The notes under the pieces are model-generated. The model ran no database searches, was not told the origin of the DNA, and saw only the letters and a list, made by a program, of their open reading frames with translations. 14,250 nt of DNA, from the NCBI GenBank assembly GCA_910585505.1, contig CAJUFF010000063.1:169-14418 (forward strand). Reading direction: 5' to 3'. Positions 1-6,967 of the stretch are shown here, piece by piece. Made by a program: the position numbers and the translations under genes. Positions within the stretch are counted from its first letter, which is position 1. Each line of letters begins with the position of its first letter. This DNA comes from an uncultured Ruminiclostridium sp. (lineage in GTDB: Bacteria > Bacillota > Clostridia > Oscillospirales > Ruminococcaceae).

Positions 1-168
1 CGGGAACAGTTGTCTCCGGTGTCGTTCCGGGAGTTGTTTCTTCGGGAGGGGTTGATCCCTGCGTTGTTTCGGAAGTTGTTTCTTCGGGAACAGTTGTCTC
101 CGGTGTCGTTCCGGGAGTTGTTTCTTCGGGAGGGGTTGACCCCTGTGTTGTTTCAGAAGTTGTTTCTT
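1..168 (-). repeat. Tandem 84-bp repeat coding for the Thr/Glu/Pro stalk
   Basis: Two consecutive 84-bp units (1-84 and 85-168) differ at only three positions by eye, and the first unit touches the window edge, so more copies may follow. Each encodes 28 residues rich in PEETT, ETT and TTPETT. The next stretch (169-240) is a degenerate relative. The unit is a multiple of three, so copy-number change would lengthen or shorten the stalk without breaking the frame. Confidence 0.9.
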
Positions 169-1666
169 CGGAAGGAGTTGATTCCGGCGTTGTTTCGGGA
201 TAGACTTCCTCCGAAGAAGTCAATTCCGATGTTGTTTCTTCCATAGAGGTAGTAGTTTGCTGTTCTTCGTAAAAATGTGCTTCGTAAGTGTGATTTAATG
301 AACGATAAGGCGCCATATGAGCTTCACCGGAACTTATTGTTACTTGTGGGGCATATATTGCACCACACATAGTAGCAATAACGGACACTCTCGCGTTTGG
401 AGCAAGCGCCGTACCTCTGAATCCATCCCCAAGGGTAATATGAGTATCCTTCACGTCACCGCCGTAGAAATTAAAAATAATCCTTGACGACTCATCGGCA
501 TCCCAAGTTCCGATACTTCCGCTGTTAAATACAAAAACATTTTCGCCTTGATTAAGAGCTACATTAACTAAAAGATACGCATTTGGATTATTCTTCACGC
601 GGTCATACTCCGCAAGGATATTGCCTGCCTCCTGCGAACCGCAGTTTATGCTTCCGTTTACGGAATAAACCGTAACATTATCGCTGTTGCTCATAATGCC
701 GCGAAGCTGCGAAGAAGCACTTTCCATAATGGAAAGTAATCTGTCCACCTCCGCCTCCGCGTTTGGCATTTCCACAAAATTTATCGTTCCGTTGGCAATT
801 TTTACGCCTTTGTCATAAATCTGGTTGCCTTCAGAGTCAAGATCGGGAGTTACAACCCAATAATCACTTCCTTCGGGTTTATTCCAATTCATACGCGGAA
901 CTTCATAAAAAATCTCATTACCGTTGCTTGAAATGCGTCCATAGATGTCAGAACCGACATTTATGGTTTTATTTACGCCAAAGCTTTCACCGCCCACCTG
1001 AAGCGAATCCGAAATTATGCACTCTTTTTCAAAACCTGTCTGAGGATAAAGTACAACTCCTTCATCAACGGTCACAAATTCAATTTTAGGGTTACCGCCG
1101 ATATCCGTTCTGCTGTCTTCACCTTCATCACAATTATCAATAAAAATCGGCTCAAGCTTATGTATTGTAATTAAATCATTTCTGTACTGTGAAGGAATGT
1201 TAAAAGAGAATCTCTTCGTGCCCGGTTCGGTAAATTCTACTCTTATCGGAGCGGGTTTATCCGTTGTGGTTCCCTCAAATTCTATATCAATAAGCTCGCC
1301 GCCGCTGTAAACACCGAAATAATACGCCTTGGAGGTTCCCGGTTCAAAATATCCTTCGCTTGTTACCTCAAAGGAAACGGTACGGTGTTTGTTTAACACA
1401 AAGTTATCCATTTGGAAATGGCTTCCCAACTTTATGTTTTTAACGGCAAAATTAGTTTCAAAGTCAACCAGATTCACCATATCGGAAGCGACAATACCAT
1501 AGTTGGTTAAATCGCCCAAAGCCTCGCTGATAAAATCAGGACTCGCCGAATCGGCGCTTGCCGCCACAGCCAAACCGGTAATCGTCATCGACAGAGCGGT
1601 AAAAGCCGAAATTATCTTAGTAATCTTCATTCGCCGAAGCCGTATCATTTTTTCGTAACCGTTCAT
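1..1666 (-). CDS. Choice-of-anchor A family surface protein, C-terminus beyond window
   Basis: Secreted, probably wall-attached adhesin-like protein. 555 codons are present and the frame is still open at the left edge. The chosen start at 1666 has AAGGGGA about 6 nt upstream; a second in-frame ATG lies at 1630. A signal peptide spans residues 1 to about 38 (RLRRMKITK basic region, hydrophobic stretch, ASA cleavage site). The mature part begins with EALGDLTNYGIV, the opening typical of the choice-of-anchor A domain. That domain runs to about residue 450 and ends with the family's GTALAPNARVSV and CGAIYAPQV segments. From about residue 466 the chain is a Thr/Glu/Pro stalk. In this family the domain is followed by variable anchors (LPXTG, PEP-CTERM and others), hence the name; the anchor here is outside the window. 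Ligand unknown. Family assignment is from recalled motif pattern; secretion and stalk are read directly. Confidence 0.85.
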   Translation of the reverse strand, partial: MNGYEKMIRLRRMKITKIISAFTALSMTITGLAVAASADSASPDFISEALGDLTNYGIVASDMVNLVDFETNFAVKNIKLGSHFQMDNFVLNKHRTVSFEVTSEGYFEPGTSKAYYFGVYSGGELIDIEFEGTTTDKPAPIRVEFTEPGTKRFSFNIPSQYRNDLITIHKLEPIFIDNCDEGEDSRTDIGGNPKIEFVTVDEGVVLYPQTGFEKECIISDSLQVGGESFGVNKTINVGSDIYGRISSNGNEIFYEVPRMNWNKPEGSDYWVVTPDLDSEGNQIYDKGVKIANGTINFVEMPNAEAEVDRLLSIMESASSQLRGIMSNSDNVTVYSVNGSINCGSQEAGNILAEYDRVKNNPNAYLLVNVALNQGENVFVFNSGSIGTWDADESSRIIFNFYGGDVKDTHITLGDGFRGTALAPNARVSVIATMCGAIYAPQVTISSGEAHMAPYRSLNHTYEAHFYEEQQTTTSMEETTSELTSSEEVYPETTPESTPSEETTSETTQGSTPPEETTPGTTPETTVPEETTSETTQGSTPPEETTPGTTPETTVP

Positions 1667-2074
1667 ATTTTTCCCCTTTTCTTGACCGTTTTAAAGCATC
1701 TATACTGTCATCCATCCGGTATAAACGACGGTCATATCTTTGACAGCGCAGCCGTAAAATCGACCGATTCTTTTGCACCCTTTTCCTTATAGTATAGTAA
1801 TATGACGGAGTAAGCATTTTTAATGTATTTATTATTAGTCTTTGCCGATTGTACTAACGTACTCTTTAAACCGCCGCTGCCTCAGAATATATTTTCCTCT
1901 ATAATGGATTCTACACTTGCGCGGTTACAAAGCGGTTACATTACGTTAAAAAAATGCCTTTTTTTATAAGTTTTTAAATTTCGGCTTTTTACACAAATAT
2001 AGCTCTTGTTTTTATGTTGATTTGTCACCTCCTACCATTTCTTGTTTTAAAACCCTATTTTACTTTCTTTCATA
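1667..2074. other. Intergenic region upstream of the choice-of-anchor A gene
   Basis: AT-rich divergent spacer without a convincing gene. It holds a candidate leftward promoter with direct repeats at 1901-1940 and, nearer the gene, a TATACTATA-like stretch around 1789-1798 without a good -35. A leftward open frame at 1617-1817 overlaps the signal peptide region out of frame and has no family resemblance. A perfect Shine-Dalgarno-like TAGGAGGTGA occurs on the minus strand near 2027-2036, followed only by a very short frame. Confidence 0.5.
1901..1940 (-). promoter_or_regulatory. Candidate activator-dependent promoter with direct repeats
   Basis: On the minus strand TTGTAA (1930-1925) and CATTAT (1906-1901) are 18 nt apart; each matches consensus at only 4 of 6 positions. 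GCGGTTACA (plus-strand reading) occurs twice, at 1921-1929 and 1932-1940, exactly 11 bp apart, and one copy covers the -35. Such direct repeats on one helix face over a weak -35 are typical of OmpR/PhoB-family response regulator sites. It would drive the choice-of-anchor A gene with a leader of about 210 nt. The regulator is not in the window. Confidence 0.35.
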
Positions 2075-2103
2075 TTGCAAAAAAAATAGTTTTGTGCTAT
2101 ACT
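2075..2103 (+). promoter_or_regulatory. Promoter of the SCP2-domain gene
   Basis: TTGCAA (2075-2080), a 17-nt spacer and TATACT (2098-2103) read toward the gene at 2277. Predicted start of transcription is near 2110, giving a leader of about 165 nt. Confidence 0.7.
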
Positions 2104-2110
2104 AACAAAG

Positions 2111-2215
2111 TGATAAATGCTGTAAACGGCGGCAGAAAGCCCCAAACGCAATTTATCAAAATCTACACGATAGGATAAATGGGAAACCCCTTCCAATACT
2201 TTTTTGCCGTTCCCA
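2111..2215 (+). promoter_or_regulatory. Structured leader of the SCP2-domain gene, possible attenuator
   Basis: TGATAAAT (2111-2118) pairs perfectly with ATTTATCA (2151-2158), extended by a GC/GC step past a bulged A, closing a domain right at the predicted transcript start. Downstream, a small hairpin pairing GGA with TCC and GGG with CCC (2173-2194) is followed by six Ts (2200-2205). An alternative pairing of TGGGAA (2180-2185) with TTCCCA (2210-2215) would disrupt it. This resembles a terminator/antiterminator arrangement. No known riboswitch consensus was recognised, and the stems are short. Confidence 0.35.
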
Positions 2216-2276
2216 ATATCTGAACGCACCAAGGCGTAAAAATATTGCAGCATTGCAAATGAAAAGAGGAAAAAAT

Positions 2277-2753
2277 ATGACTTACGAAAAAATCTTCAGC
2301 GAAATTCAAAAGAGCTTTAAAAAAGCAAAGATCAGCGATTTCACCAATGAATTTGCTTTTCAGTTCAACATTACGGGGGAAGGGGAAGGCATTTTTTACG
2401 CCGCCTATAAAAAAGGAGTTCTTTCCATCGAACCTTATGATTACAAAGACAATGACGTAATCTTTACTGCTGACGGCAAGACGCTTACCGCTATTGCATC
2501 GGGAAAGCTTGAGCCTATCGACGCTTTGAACGGCGGAAAGCTTTTTATAGACGGAAACCGTGAGATTGCAAAAGAGCTGATGCTCCTTATAGACCATGAG
2601 AAAAAGACCGCCGCAAAATCCGAAAAGTCCGAAAGCAAGCCGGAAGCGAAAACCGCGGAAAAAGAATCCCCCAAGTCTGCCGAAAAGCCCGCTGCCGCCA
2701 AGCAGGAAGCAAAACCTCACAACAAGGGAAAAAATAGAGGAAATAAAAAGTAA
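2277..2753 (+). CDS. SCP2 sterol-binding domain protein with Lys-rich tail
   Basis: 158 residues. Residues 1 to about 105 fit a small stand-alone SCP2 (sterol carrier protein 2-like) domain, with the pattern of a buried beta-sheet ending in KLEPIDALNGGKLFIDGN. The 'G(K/R)L.p..Al..Gkl.v.Gd' segment is the family hallmark. SCP2 domains form a hydrophobic pocket for lipids or acyl groups; the ligand here is unknown. Residues 108-158 are a low-complexity, Lys/Ala/Glu/Pro-rich, very basic tail ending KGKNRGNKK, probably disordered. The protein has no signal peptide, so it is likely cytoplasmic. The start at 2277 is chosen because AAGAGGA lies 6 nt upstream; upstream TTG (2253) and ATG (2259) are in frame but would place that site inside the gene. 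It is a single-gene unit with its own promoter and terminator. Confidence 0.85.
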   Translation: MTYEKIFSEIQKSFKKAKISDFTNEFAFQFNITGEGEGIFYAAYKKGVLSIEPYDYKDNDVIFTADGKTLTAIASGKLEPIDALNGGKLFIDGNREIAKELMLLIDHEKKTAAKSEKSESKPEAKTAEKESPKSAEKPAAAKQEAKPHNKGKNRGNKK

Positions 2754-2792
2754 TCTTTATACATATATAAACTAAAAAATATAATATATAAC

Positions 2793-2824
2793 AACACCCC
2801 GTGAAATTCACGAGGTGTTTCTTT
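2793..2824 (+). terminator. Intrinsic terminator of the SCP2-domain gene
   Basis: AACACC-C-CGTG (2793-2803) pairs with CACG-A-GGTGTT (2809-2819) with one mismatch, followed by TTTCTTT. On the other strand the hairpin is followed by a broken T-rich run, so it may also stop transcripts leaving the CD1247-family gene. Confidence 0.8.
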
Positions 2825-2922
2825 AATTACAGCAAAAGTAAAAAATGCCGTTTACTATATAGTTTTTGCTTGAATCCAATACTAATCTCCGGTCAAGTCG
2901 CTGACTTGATTAAAGAGTAATA

Positions 2923-3330
2923 TTACTCTTCCTCGTCCTCAAGAGCACTGAGATCAAACTCAAGCGGTTCGCCGCAGTTGGGACAAAGGATTCCGCCCGC
3001 CGCAATTACGTCAAAATCAACGGTAATGCTGTTGTTGCATTTGGGGCAGGTGATCTCATACAGATCGTCATCCTCACAGCCGCAGTCACACTCGTCATCG
3101 TCATATTCGTCACCGTAAAAGTCTTCCTCAAGATCGGTGACAGCCTCATCAATATCGGAAACAACATCGGTAAGATCGGCAAGATCCATATCCATTTCGT
3201 CAACCTGATGGGCAATATCGTCAAGAACGTCGATAACAGCCGCTAAAAGCTTGCCCTCCTTTGTGGTCTCGTCAAGACTTAAGCCTTCCGCCAGTCCCTT
3301 GATATAAGAAACCTTTTCCGTAATGTTCAT
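2923..3330 (-). CDS. CD1247 N-terminal-domain protein with zinc ribbon
   Basis: 135 residues, strongly acidic. The opening (KVSYIKGLAEGL, then TKEGKLL and IDVLDDIA) is the signature of the clostridial CD1247 N-terminal domain. Residues 40-70 look like a heptad-rich acidic helix. A Cys cluster (C81, C83, C85) sits in an Asp-rich stretch. The C-terminal part has a zinc-ribbon layout, CPKC at 95-98 and CPNC at 116-119. Function is unknown in the family. Start 3330 has AGGTGG 6-7 nt upstream; a longer reading from 3354 would include this site. It lies 77 nt downstream of efp on the same strand, as in other Clostridia where this gene commonly follows efp, so the two probably share a transcript. 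The C-x-C-x-C cluster is an addition I do not recognise as standard. Confidence 0.8.
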   Translation of the reverse strand: MNITEKVSYIKGLAEGLSLDETTKEGKLLAAVIDVLDDIAHQVDEMDMDLADLTDVVSDIDEAVTDLEEDFYGDEYDDDECDCGCEDDDLYEITCPKCNNSITVDFDVIAAGGILCPNCGEPLEFDLSALEDEEE

Positions 3331-3407
3331 ATTATACCACCTTTCCAAAAGCAAACCGCCGTTTTCGGCCGCAAGCCATTACTTATAAAAAATAAAAGTG
3401 TAAACGG

Positions 3408-3971
3408 TCACTTGTTTGCGCGCTCCATGTACTCGCCGGTTCTTGTATCAATACGCACCACCTCGCCCACGTCAATAAAAAGAGGAACTCTTATTTCCGC
3501 ACCGGTCTCCAGTGTGGCGGGTTTAGTGGCGTTCGTAGCGGTATCGCCCTTAAAACCGGGCTCGGTGTCCGTAATCTCCAACTCAACAAAGTTGGGAGGC
3601 TCAACGCCGAAAACATTGCCCTTGTAGCTTAAGATTTTGCACACCATATTTTCCTTTACAAAGCGGAAATTATCGCCTAAATCTTTTTTGTTTATAGGCA
3701 CCTGCTCATAGGTTTCGCTGTCCATAAAATAATAAAGATCGCCGTCGCTGTAGGAATACTCCATATCCTTTCTTTCAATGAAAGCTGTTGGGAATTTGGC
3801 GGTGGGGTTGTAAGATTTTTCAACCACCGCGCCTGTGATAACGTTCTTTGTTTTTGTGCGCACGAAAGCGGAGCCCTTGCCGGGTTTAACGTGCTGAAAC
3901 TCAATTACCTGAACTACGTTTCCATCCTCTTCAAAGGTAACGCCGTTTCTGAAATCGCCTGCTGAAATCAT
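3408..3971 (-). CDS. efp: Translation elongation factor P
   Basis: 187 residues, the normal family length, with all three beta-barrel (KOW, OB and C-terminal) domains. EF-P binds between the P and E sites of the ribosome and relieves stalling at polyproline stretches. The domain I tip loop reads HVKPGKGSAF with Lys32 at the position that is post-translationally modified in other species. The C-terminal domain carries the family block DTRTGEYMERA. Start 3971 has GGAGG (3979-3983) 7 nt upstream. A promoter is at 4024-4052. No modification-enzyme gene (EpmA/EpmB or YmfI type) is in the window, so how or whether Lys32 is modified cannot be told. Confidence 0.97.
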   Translation of the reverse strand: MISAGDFRNGVTFEEDGNVVQVIEFQHVKPGKGSAFVRTKTKNVITGAVVEKSYNPTAKFPTAFIERKDMEYSYSDGDLYYFMDSETYEQVPINKKDLGDNFRFVKENMVCKILSYKGNVFGVEPPNFVELEITDTEPGFKGDTATNATKPATLETGAEIRVPLFIDVGEVVRIDTRTGEYMERANK

Positions 3972-4023
3972 AAATTAACCTCCGGAATTTTATTAAAAAC
4001 GATACTGTTTCATTATCTATATT

Positions 4024-4052
4024 ATTGTAGCTTATTTTTGTCCATTTTTCAA
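4024..4052 (-). promoter_or_regulatory. Promoter of efp
   Basis: On the minus strand TTGAAA (4052-4047), a 17-nt spacer and TACAAT (4029-4024). Predicted transcript start about 46 nt before the efp ATG. It lies just downstream of the oxidoreductase operon's terminator, which supports separate transcription. Confidence 0.75.
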
Positions 4053-4116
4053 GGGTTTTTTGAAAAAAAAATAAAAAAGTCCATATTTTTTTATAGCGCA
4101 GCTTATAAAAGCTGTA

Positions 4117-4160
4117 TAAGAAAAGCCGTAACCCGGTTATAAAACAGAATTACGGCTTTT
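4117..4160 (-). terminator. Terminator of the 2-oxoacid oxidoreductase operon
   Basis: An 11-bp perfect stem, AAAAGCCGTAA (4121-4131) with TTACGGCTTTT (4150-4160), loop 18 nt. On the minus strand it runs into CTTTTCTTAT. The plus-strand reading also ends in a T-run, so it can work both ways. A second smaller inverted repeat, ACCCGA/TCGGGT (4168-4191), lies between it and the last stop codon. Confidence 0.75.
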
Positions 4161-4198
4161 TACTTATACCCGATACATATATCTGTCGGGTTTGTCTT

Positions 4199-4729
4199 TT
4201 ATTGACTCATTCCGATTTTCAGCGCCTTAATGTTTGCATCTATAAGATGCGCTTTTTTTGGAGGCACTACCTTTTTAACGGTCTTTTCGATAATCGACTC
4301 GTCAGCCATCCCGGCTTCCTTGATCATCTTGCCCAAAAGAATAACGTTTGCCATTCCGTGAAGCTCGTTTTCATTGGCAAGCCGGGTCGCGGGAACATAA
4401 AAACAGCTTATATCCGCCCTGTCGCAAACCGCTTCGATAAGAGTGCTGTCAATAAAGCAGCTTCCGCCGCTTTTTACGCTTCCGATAAATTTATCGTAGC
4501 TGGGAGTGTTCATCACAAGCAGATTGTCGGGTTCAAGCACCAAGGGAGAGCCTATGGGATCGTCGCTTATGCATACCGAACAGTTACAGGTGCCGCCTCT
4601 CATTTCGGGGCCGTAGGAGGGAAGCCACGAAACCTGTTTTTTACCGTAAAGTCCAAGATAGGCAAGCATCTTTCCGATAAACAGAATGCCCTGTCCGCCA
4701 AAGCCTGCCAGAAGTATATCGTTTGTCAT
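4199..4729 (-). CDS. korC: 2-oxoacid:ferredoxin oxidoreductase, gamma subunit
   Basis: 176 residues, usual size for a free-standing gamma subunit (pyruvate/ketoisovalerate oxidoreductase catalytic domain). It opens with DILLAGFGGQGILFIGKMLA, the family's N-terminal fingerprint, followed by SYGPEMRGGTCNCSV, another conserved block. In this enzyme family gamma packs with the alpha and beta subunits and contributes to the CoA/substrate site. Its ATG overlaps the beta-subunit stop by 4 bp (ATGA), indicating translational coupling in the order ferredoxin, alpha, beta, gamma. It is the last gene of the operon. Whether the substrate is 2-oxoglutarate, branched-chain 2-oxoacids or another 2-oxoacid cannot be decided from sequence inspection. 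Confidence 0.92.
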   Translation of the reverse strand: MTNDILLAGFGGQGILFIGKMLAYLGLYGKKQVSWLPSYGPEMRGGTCNCSVCISDDPIGSPLVLEPDNLLVMNTPSYDKFIGSVKSGGSCFIDSTLIEAVCDRADISCFYVPATRLANENELHGMANVILLGKMIKEAGMADESIIEKTVKKVVPPKKAHLIDANIKALKIGMSQ

Positions 4730-5466
4730 CTTACAGCGCCCTCCTTATATACTCCCAAAGGATAGTAAGGTATCATTTCGTCCTTTAATCTCTGAAGCGC
4801 CTCAACTGGCGTTTTTCCCCAGTTGGTGGGACAGGTGGACAACACCTCTATAATAGAAAATCCCTGCTTGTTCTTCTGAAACTCAAAGCCCTTTCTGATG
4901 GCCTTTTTCGCGGTCATAACAGATTTCGGGTCAATTACCGTCACTCTTTCCGCAAGCGCCACGCCGTCTAACTGGGAAAGCATCTCGCACATTTTTACCG
5001 GAAAACCCTCTACGCTTGTGTTGCGTCCGTAGGGAGTAGTCTGTGTGATCTGTCCGGGGAGAGTGGTGGGAGCCATTTGTCCGCCGGTCATTCCGTAGGT
5101 GGTATTGTTTACGAATATAACGGTGATGTTTTCGCCTCTTGTGGCGGCATGTACCGTTTCGGCGGTACCTATGGCGGCAAGGTCGCCGTCGCCCTGATAT
5201 GTAAACACGAACTTGTCGGGGTTGGCTCTCTTTACGCCAGTTGCCACAGCGGGAGAACGTCCGTGGGAGGCCTCCAGCATATCGCAGTTGAAGTAATCGT
5301 AAGCCATAACGGAGCAGCCTACCGGGCAAACGCCTATTGTATCGCCCTCTATTCCCATTTCGTCTATAACCTCGGCCACCAAACGGTGGATTATACCGTG
5401 TGTACAGCCGGGGCAATAGTGCAGGGGTACATCGCATAGGGCGTGAGGTCTTTTGAATTCGGGCAT
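4726..5466 (-). CDS. korB: 2-oxoacid:ferredoxin oxidoreductase, beta (TPP-binding) subunit
   Basis: 246 residues, family-typical. It carries the thiamine pyrophosphate site: CPGC at 18-21, the magnesium/TPP motif GDGD at 92-95 followed by NN at 120-121, and the diagnostic YGMTGGQ at 124-130. In this family TPP on beta attacks the 2-oxoacid, CO2 leaves, and acyl-CoA forms while electrons pass through Fe-S clusters to ferredoxin. Cys47 and Cys51 (VCPVGC) are further conserved-looking cysteines near the expected cluster position. Start 5466 overlaps the alpha stop by 1 base (TAATG), with AGGAGG upstream inside the alpha gene. Start and stop overlaps on both sides fix its place inside one coupled operon. 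Confidence 0.95.
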   Translation of the reverse strand: MPEFKRPHALCDVPLHYCPGCTHGIIHRLVAEVIDEMGIEGDTIGVCPVGCSVMAYDYFNCDMLEASHGRSPAVATGVKRANPDKFVFTYQGDGDLAAIGTAETVHAATRGENITVIFVNNTTYGMTGGQMAPTTLPGQITQTTPYGRNTSVEGFPVKMCEMLSQLDGVALAERVTVIDPKSVMTAKKAIRKGFEFQKNKQGFSIIEVLSTCPTNWGKTPVEALQRLKDEMIPYYPLGVYKEGAVR

Positions 5467-6539
5467 TATTTATCGCCTCCTGTCATTTCCTTTATCTTGT
5501 TCAATATTTCGGCGGGGCCGGGGATAACTCCGCCGGTTCTGCCGAAGAATTCCACGGGGATTCTGCAATTCAAAGCAAGCTTCACATCGTCCACCATCTG
5601 ACCCATGGACATTTCCACCGTCAGCACCTTTTTTGCGTTTTTGCACGCTTCGTTTATTTCCCTTTCGGGATAAGGCCAGAGAGTAACGGGTCTGAACACG
5701 CCCGCCTTTATCCCCTCTTTTCTCGCAAGCTCAACGGCGGACTTCGCCAGTCTCGCGGTGGAGCCGTAAGCGACTACCACTATTTCCGCGTCCTCGGTTT
5801 TGTAGCATTCCGCCATGGTTTCGTTCGCCTTTACCTGCTCGTACCTCTCAAATCGGGCGCGTATCTTTTCTTCAAGCTCCGCCGCCTGCAAATAAAGGGA
5901 ATTTATAATATTGTGCTTTCTTTTGTTTCCGTGACCGGTAGCCGCCCATGGCTTACCCGACGCGTCGGAAAGCTTTATTTCCGCGCTTTCGTCAAAGGCC
6001 ACCGGCTCCATCATCTGTCCCAAAAGGCCGTCCGCCAGAATAACGGCGGGCATTCTGTACTTATCCGCCAAGTCAAAAGCCTTGGTAACTGTATCCGCCA
6101 TTTCCTGAACGGTGGAGGGGGCAAATACGAGAACATGGAAATCGCCGTGACCCAAGGCTCTCGTCACCTGCCAGTAATCCGCCTGAGAGGGCTGAATACC
6201 GCCGAGACCCGGACCGCCTCTCTGGACGTTAATGATAACGCAGGGCAGATCGGCTCCCGCTATATAGGATATTCCTTCGGTTTTAAGGGAAATTCCGGGA
6301 GATGAGGAGGACGTCATGCAGCGTATTCCCGAACCCGCGCAGCCGTAAACCATATTTATTGCGGCCACCTCGGATTCCGCTTGCAGGAACACCCCGCCCA
6401 CCTTGGGCATACGCTTGGACAAATAGGCGGAAATTTCCGTCTGAGGGGTTATTGGGTAACCGAAAAAGCATTTGCAGCCGGCTCTTATCGCCGCCTCCGC
6501 CAACGCCTCGTTGCCCTTCATAAGTGTAAGCTCGCTCAT
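5466..6539 (-). CDS. vorB: 2-oxoacid:ferredoxin oxidoreductase, alpha subunit (VorB/KorA type)
   Basis: 357 residues, matching the usual 350-360 of the stand-alone alpha subunits often named VorB (3-methyl-2-oxobutanoate dehydrogenase subunit) or KorA. The N-terminal pyrimidine-binding domain shows KGNEALAEAAIRAGC, then GYPITPQTEI and the QAESEVAAINMVYGCAGSG block with the Glu expected to contact the TPP pyrimidine. The second half has the transketolase C-terminal-like fold (VVVAYGSTARLAKSAV, then GVFRPVTLWPYP). Start 6539 is chosen over a longer frame from 6617 because its ATG overlaps the ferredoxin stop by 4 bp (ATGA) and MSELTLMKGNEA is the normal family start. The enzyme is cytoplasmic, oxygen sensitive and typical of anaerobes. 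Substrate preference is not settled by these motifs. Confidence 0.93.
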   Translation of the reverse strand: MSELTLMKGNEALAEAAIRAGCKCFFGYPITPQTEISAYLSKRMPKVGGVFLQAESEVAAINMVYGCAGSGIRCMTSSSSPGISLKTEGISYIAGADLPCVIINVQRGGPGLGGIQPSQADYWQVTRALGHGDFHVLVFAPSTVQEMADTVTKAFDLADKYRMPAVILADGLLGQMMEPVAFDESAEIKLSDASGKPWAATGHGNKRKHNIINSLYLQAAELEEKIRARFERYEQVKANETMAECYKTEDAEIVVVAYGSTARLAKSAVELARKEGIKAGVFRPVTLWPYPEREINEACKNAKKVLTVEMSMGQMVDDVKLALNCRIPVEFFGRTGGVIPGPAEILNKIKEMTGGDK

Positions 6540-6760
6540 TTCTTTTCGCCCCCCTCTACGGTAATTGTAATCGCGCAGTCGGGACACATCATAGCGCAGA
6601 ATCCACAGGCGATACATTTTTCATCGTCAATGCAAACGGCGGTATAATAGCCCTTTTTGTTCAGCTTGTCCTGCTGTATTTCCACTATTTTTTTAGGACA
6701 GGCGGTGGTGCAGAGACCACAGCCCTTACAGCGGTCAAACTCGACCTTCATTTTTGCCAT
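6536..6760 (-). CDS. korD: 2-oxoacid:ferredoxin oxidoreductase, delta subunit (2x[4Fe-4S] ferredoxin)
   Basis: 74 residues with two complete [4Fe-4S] motifs: C11-C14-C17 with C21-Pro, and C49-C52-C55 with C59-Pro. The middle insert (residues 22-48) is longer than in the smallest clostridial ferredoxins and typical of oxidoreductase delta subunits. In this family it carries electrons from the TPP site to external ferredoxin. Start 6760 has AAAGGAG about 7 nt upstream. It is the first gene of the operon; the 207-bp gap before it should hold the promoter, but no strong -35/-10 pair is obvious there (TAATAT near 6829-6834 is the best -10-like box). Confidence 0.93.
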   Translation of the reverse strand: MAKMKVEFDRCKGCGLCTTACPKKIVEIQQDKLNKKGYYTAVCIDDEKCIACGFCAMMCPDCAITITVEGGEKK

Positions 6761-6967
6761 TGTGTTCTCCTTTCGGTTTCTTGTTTATTTAAAGTTTAGT
6801 TGTTGTTTAAATTTGAAATAATTTTTTGCATATTATGTTTTTTCTTCGGCAAGCCGAAGCCTGTTGATTAACTGCTTGAGTTAACCCACCCGTTTCGGCG
6901 GTAGCCGCGGCGCAGGAAAAGGAAATAAACCTTAGCCAAAATCCCGGGCGGCAGAAAACTCACTTAC

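Noticed and set aside
1617..1817. Leftward frame of 66 codons at the adhesin start
   Set aside because: It overlaps the adhesin signal peptide in another frame, has no clear ribosome binding site, and shows only basic low-information sequence.
2163..2720. Leftward frame of 185 codons opposite the SCP2-domain gene
   Set aside because: It is antisense to a clearly conserved gene; its Phe/Gly/Leu-rich start is the reverse reading of the Lys/Ala-rich tail.
2913..2930. Perfect 18-bp palindrome over the stop codon of the CD1247-family gene
   Set aside because: It is AT-rich, without a T-run or spacing that suggests an operator; it could at most add to mRNA 3' structure.
6844..6859. CTTCGG/CCGAAG hairpin between the kinase and ferredoxin genes as a terminator
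   Set aside because: On the minus strand it is followed by As and on the plus strand by mixed sequence, so it lacks a U-tract for either direction.
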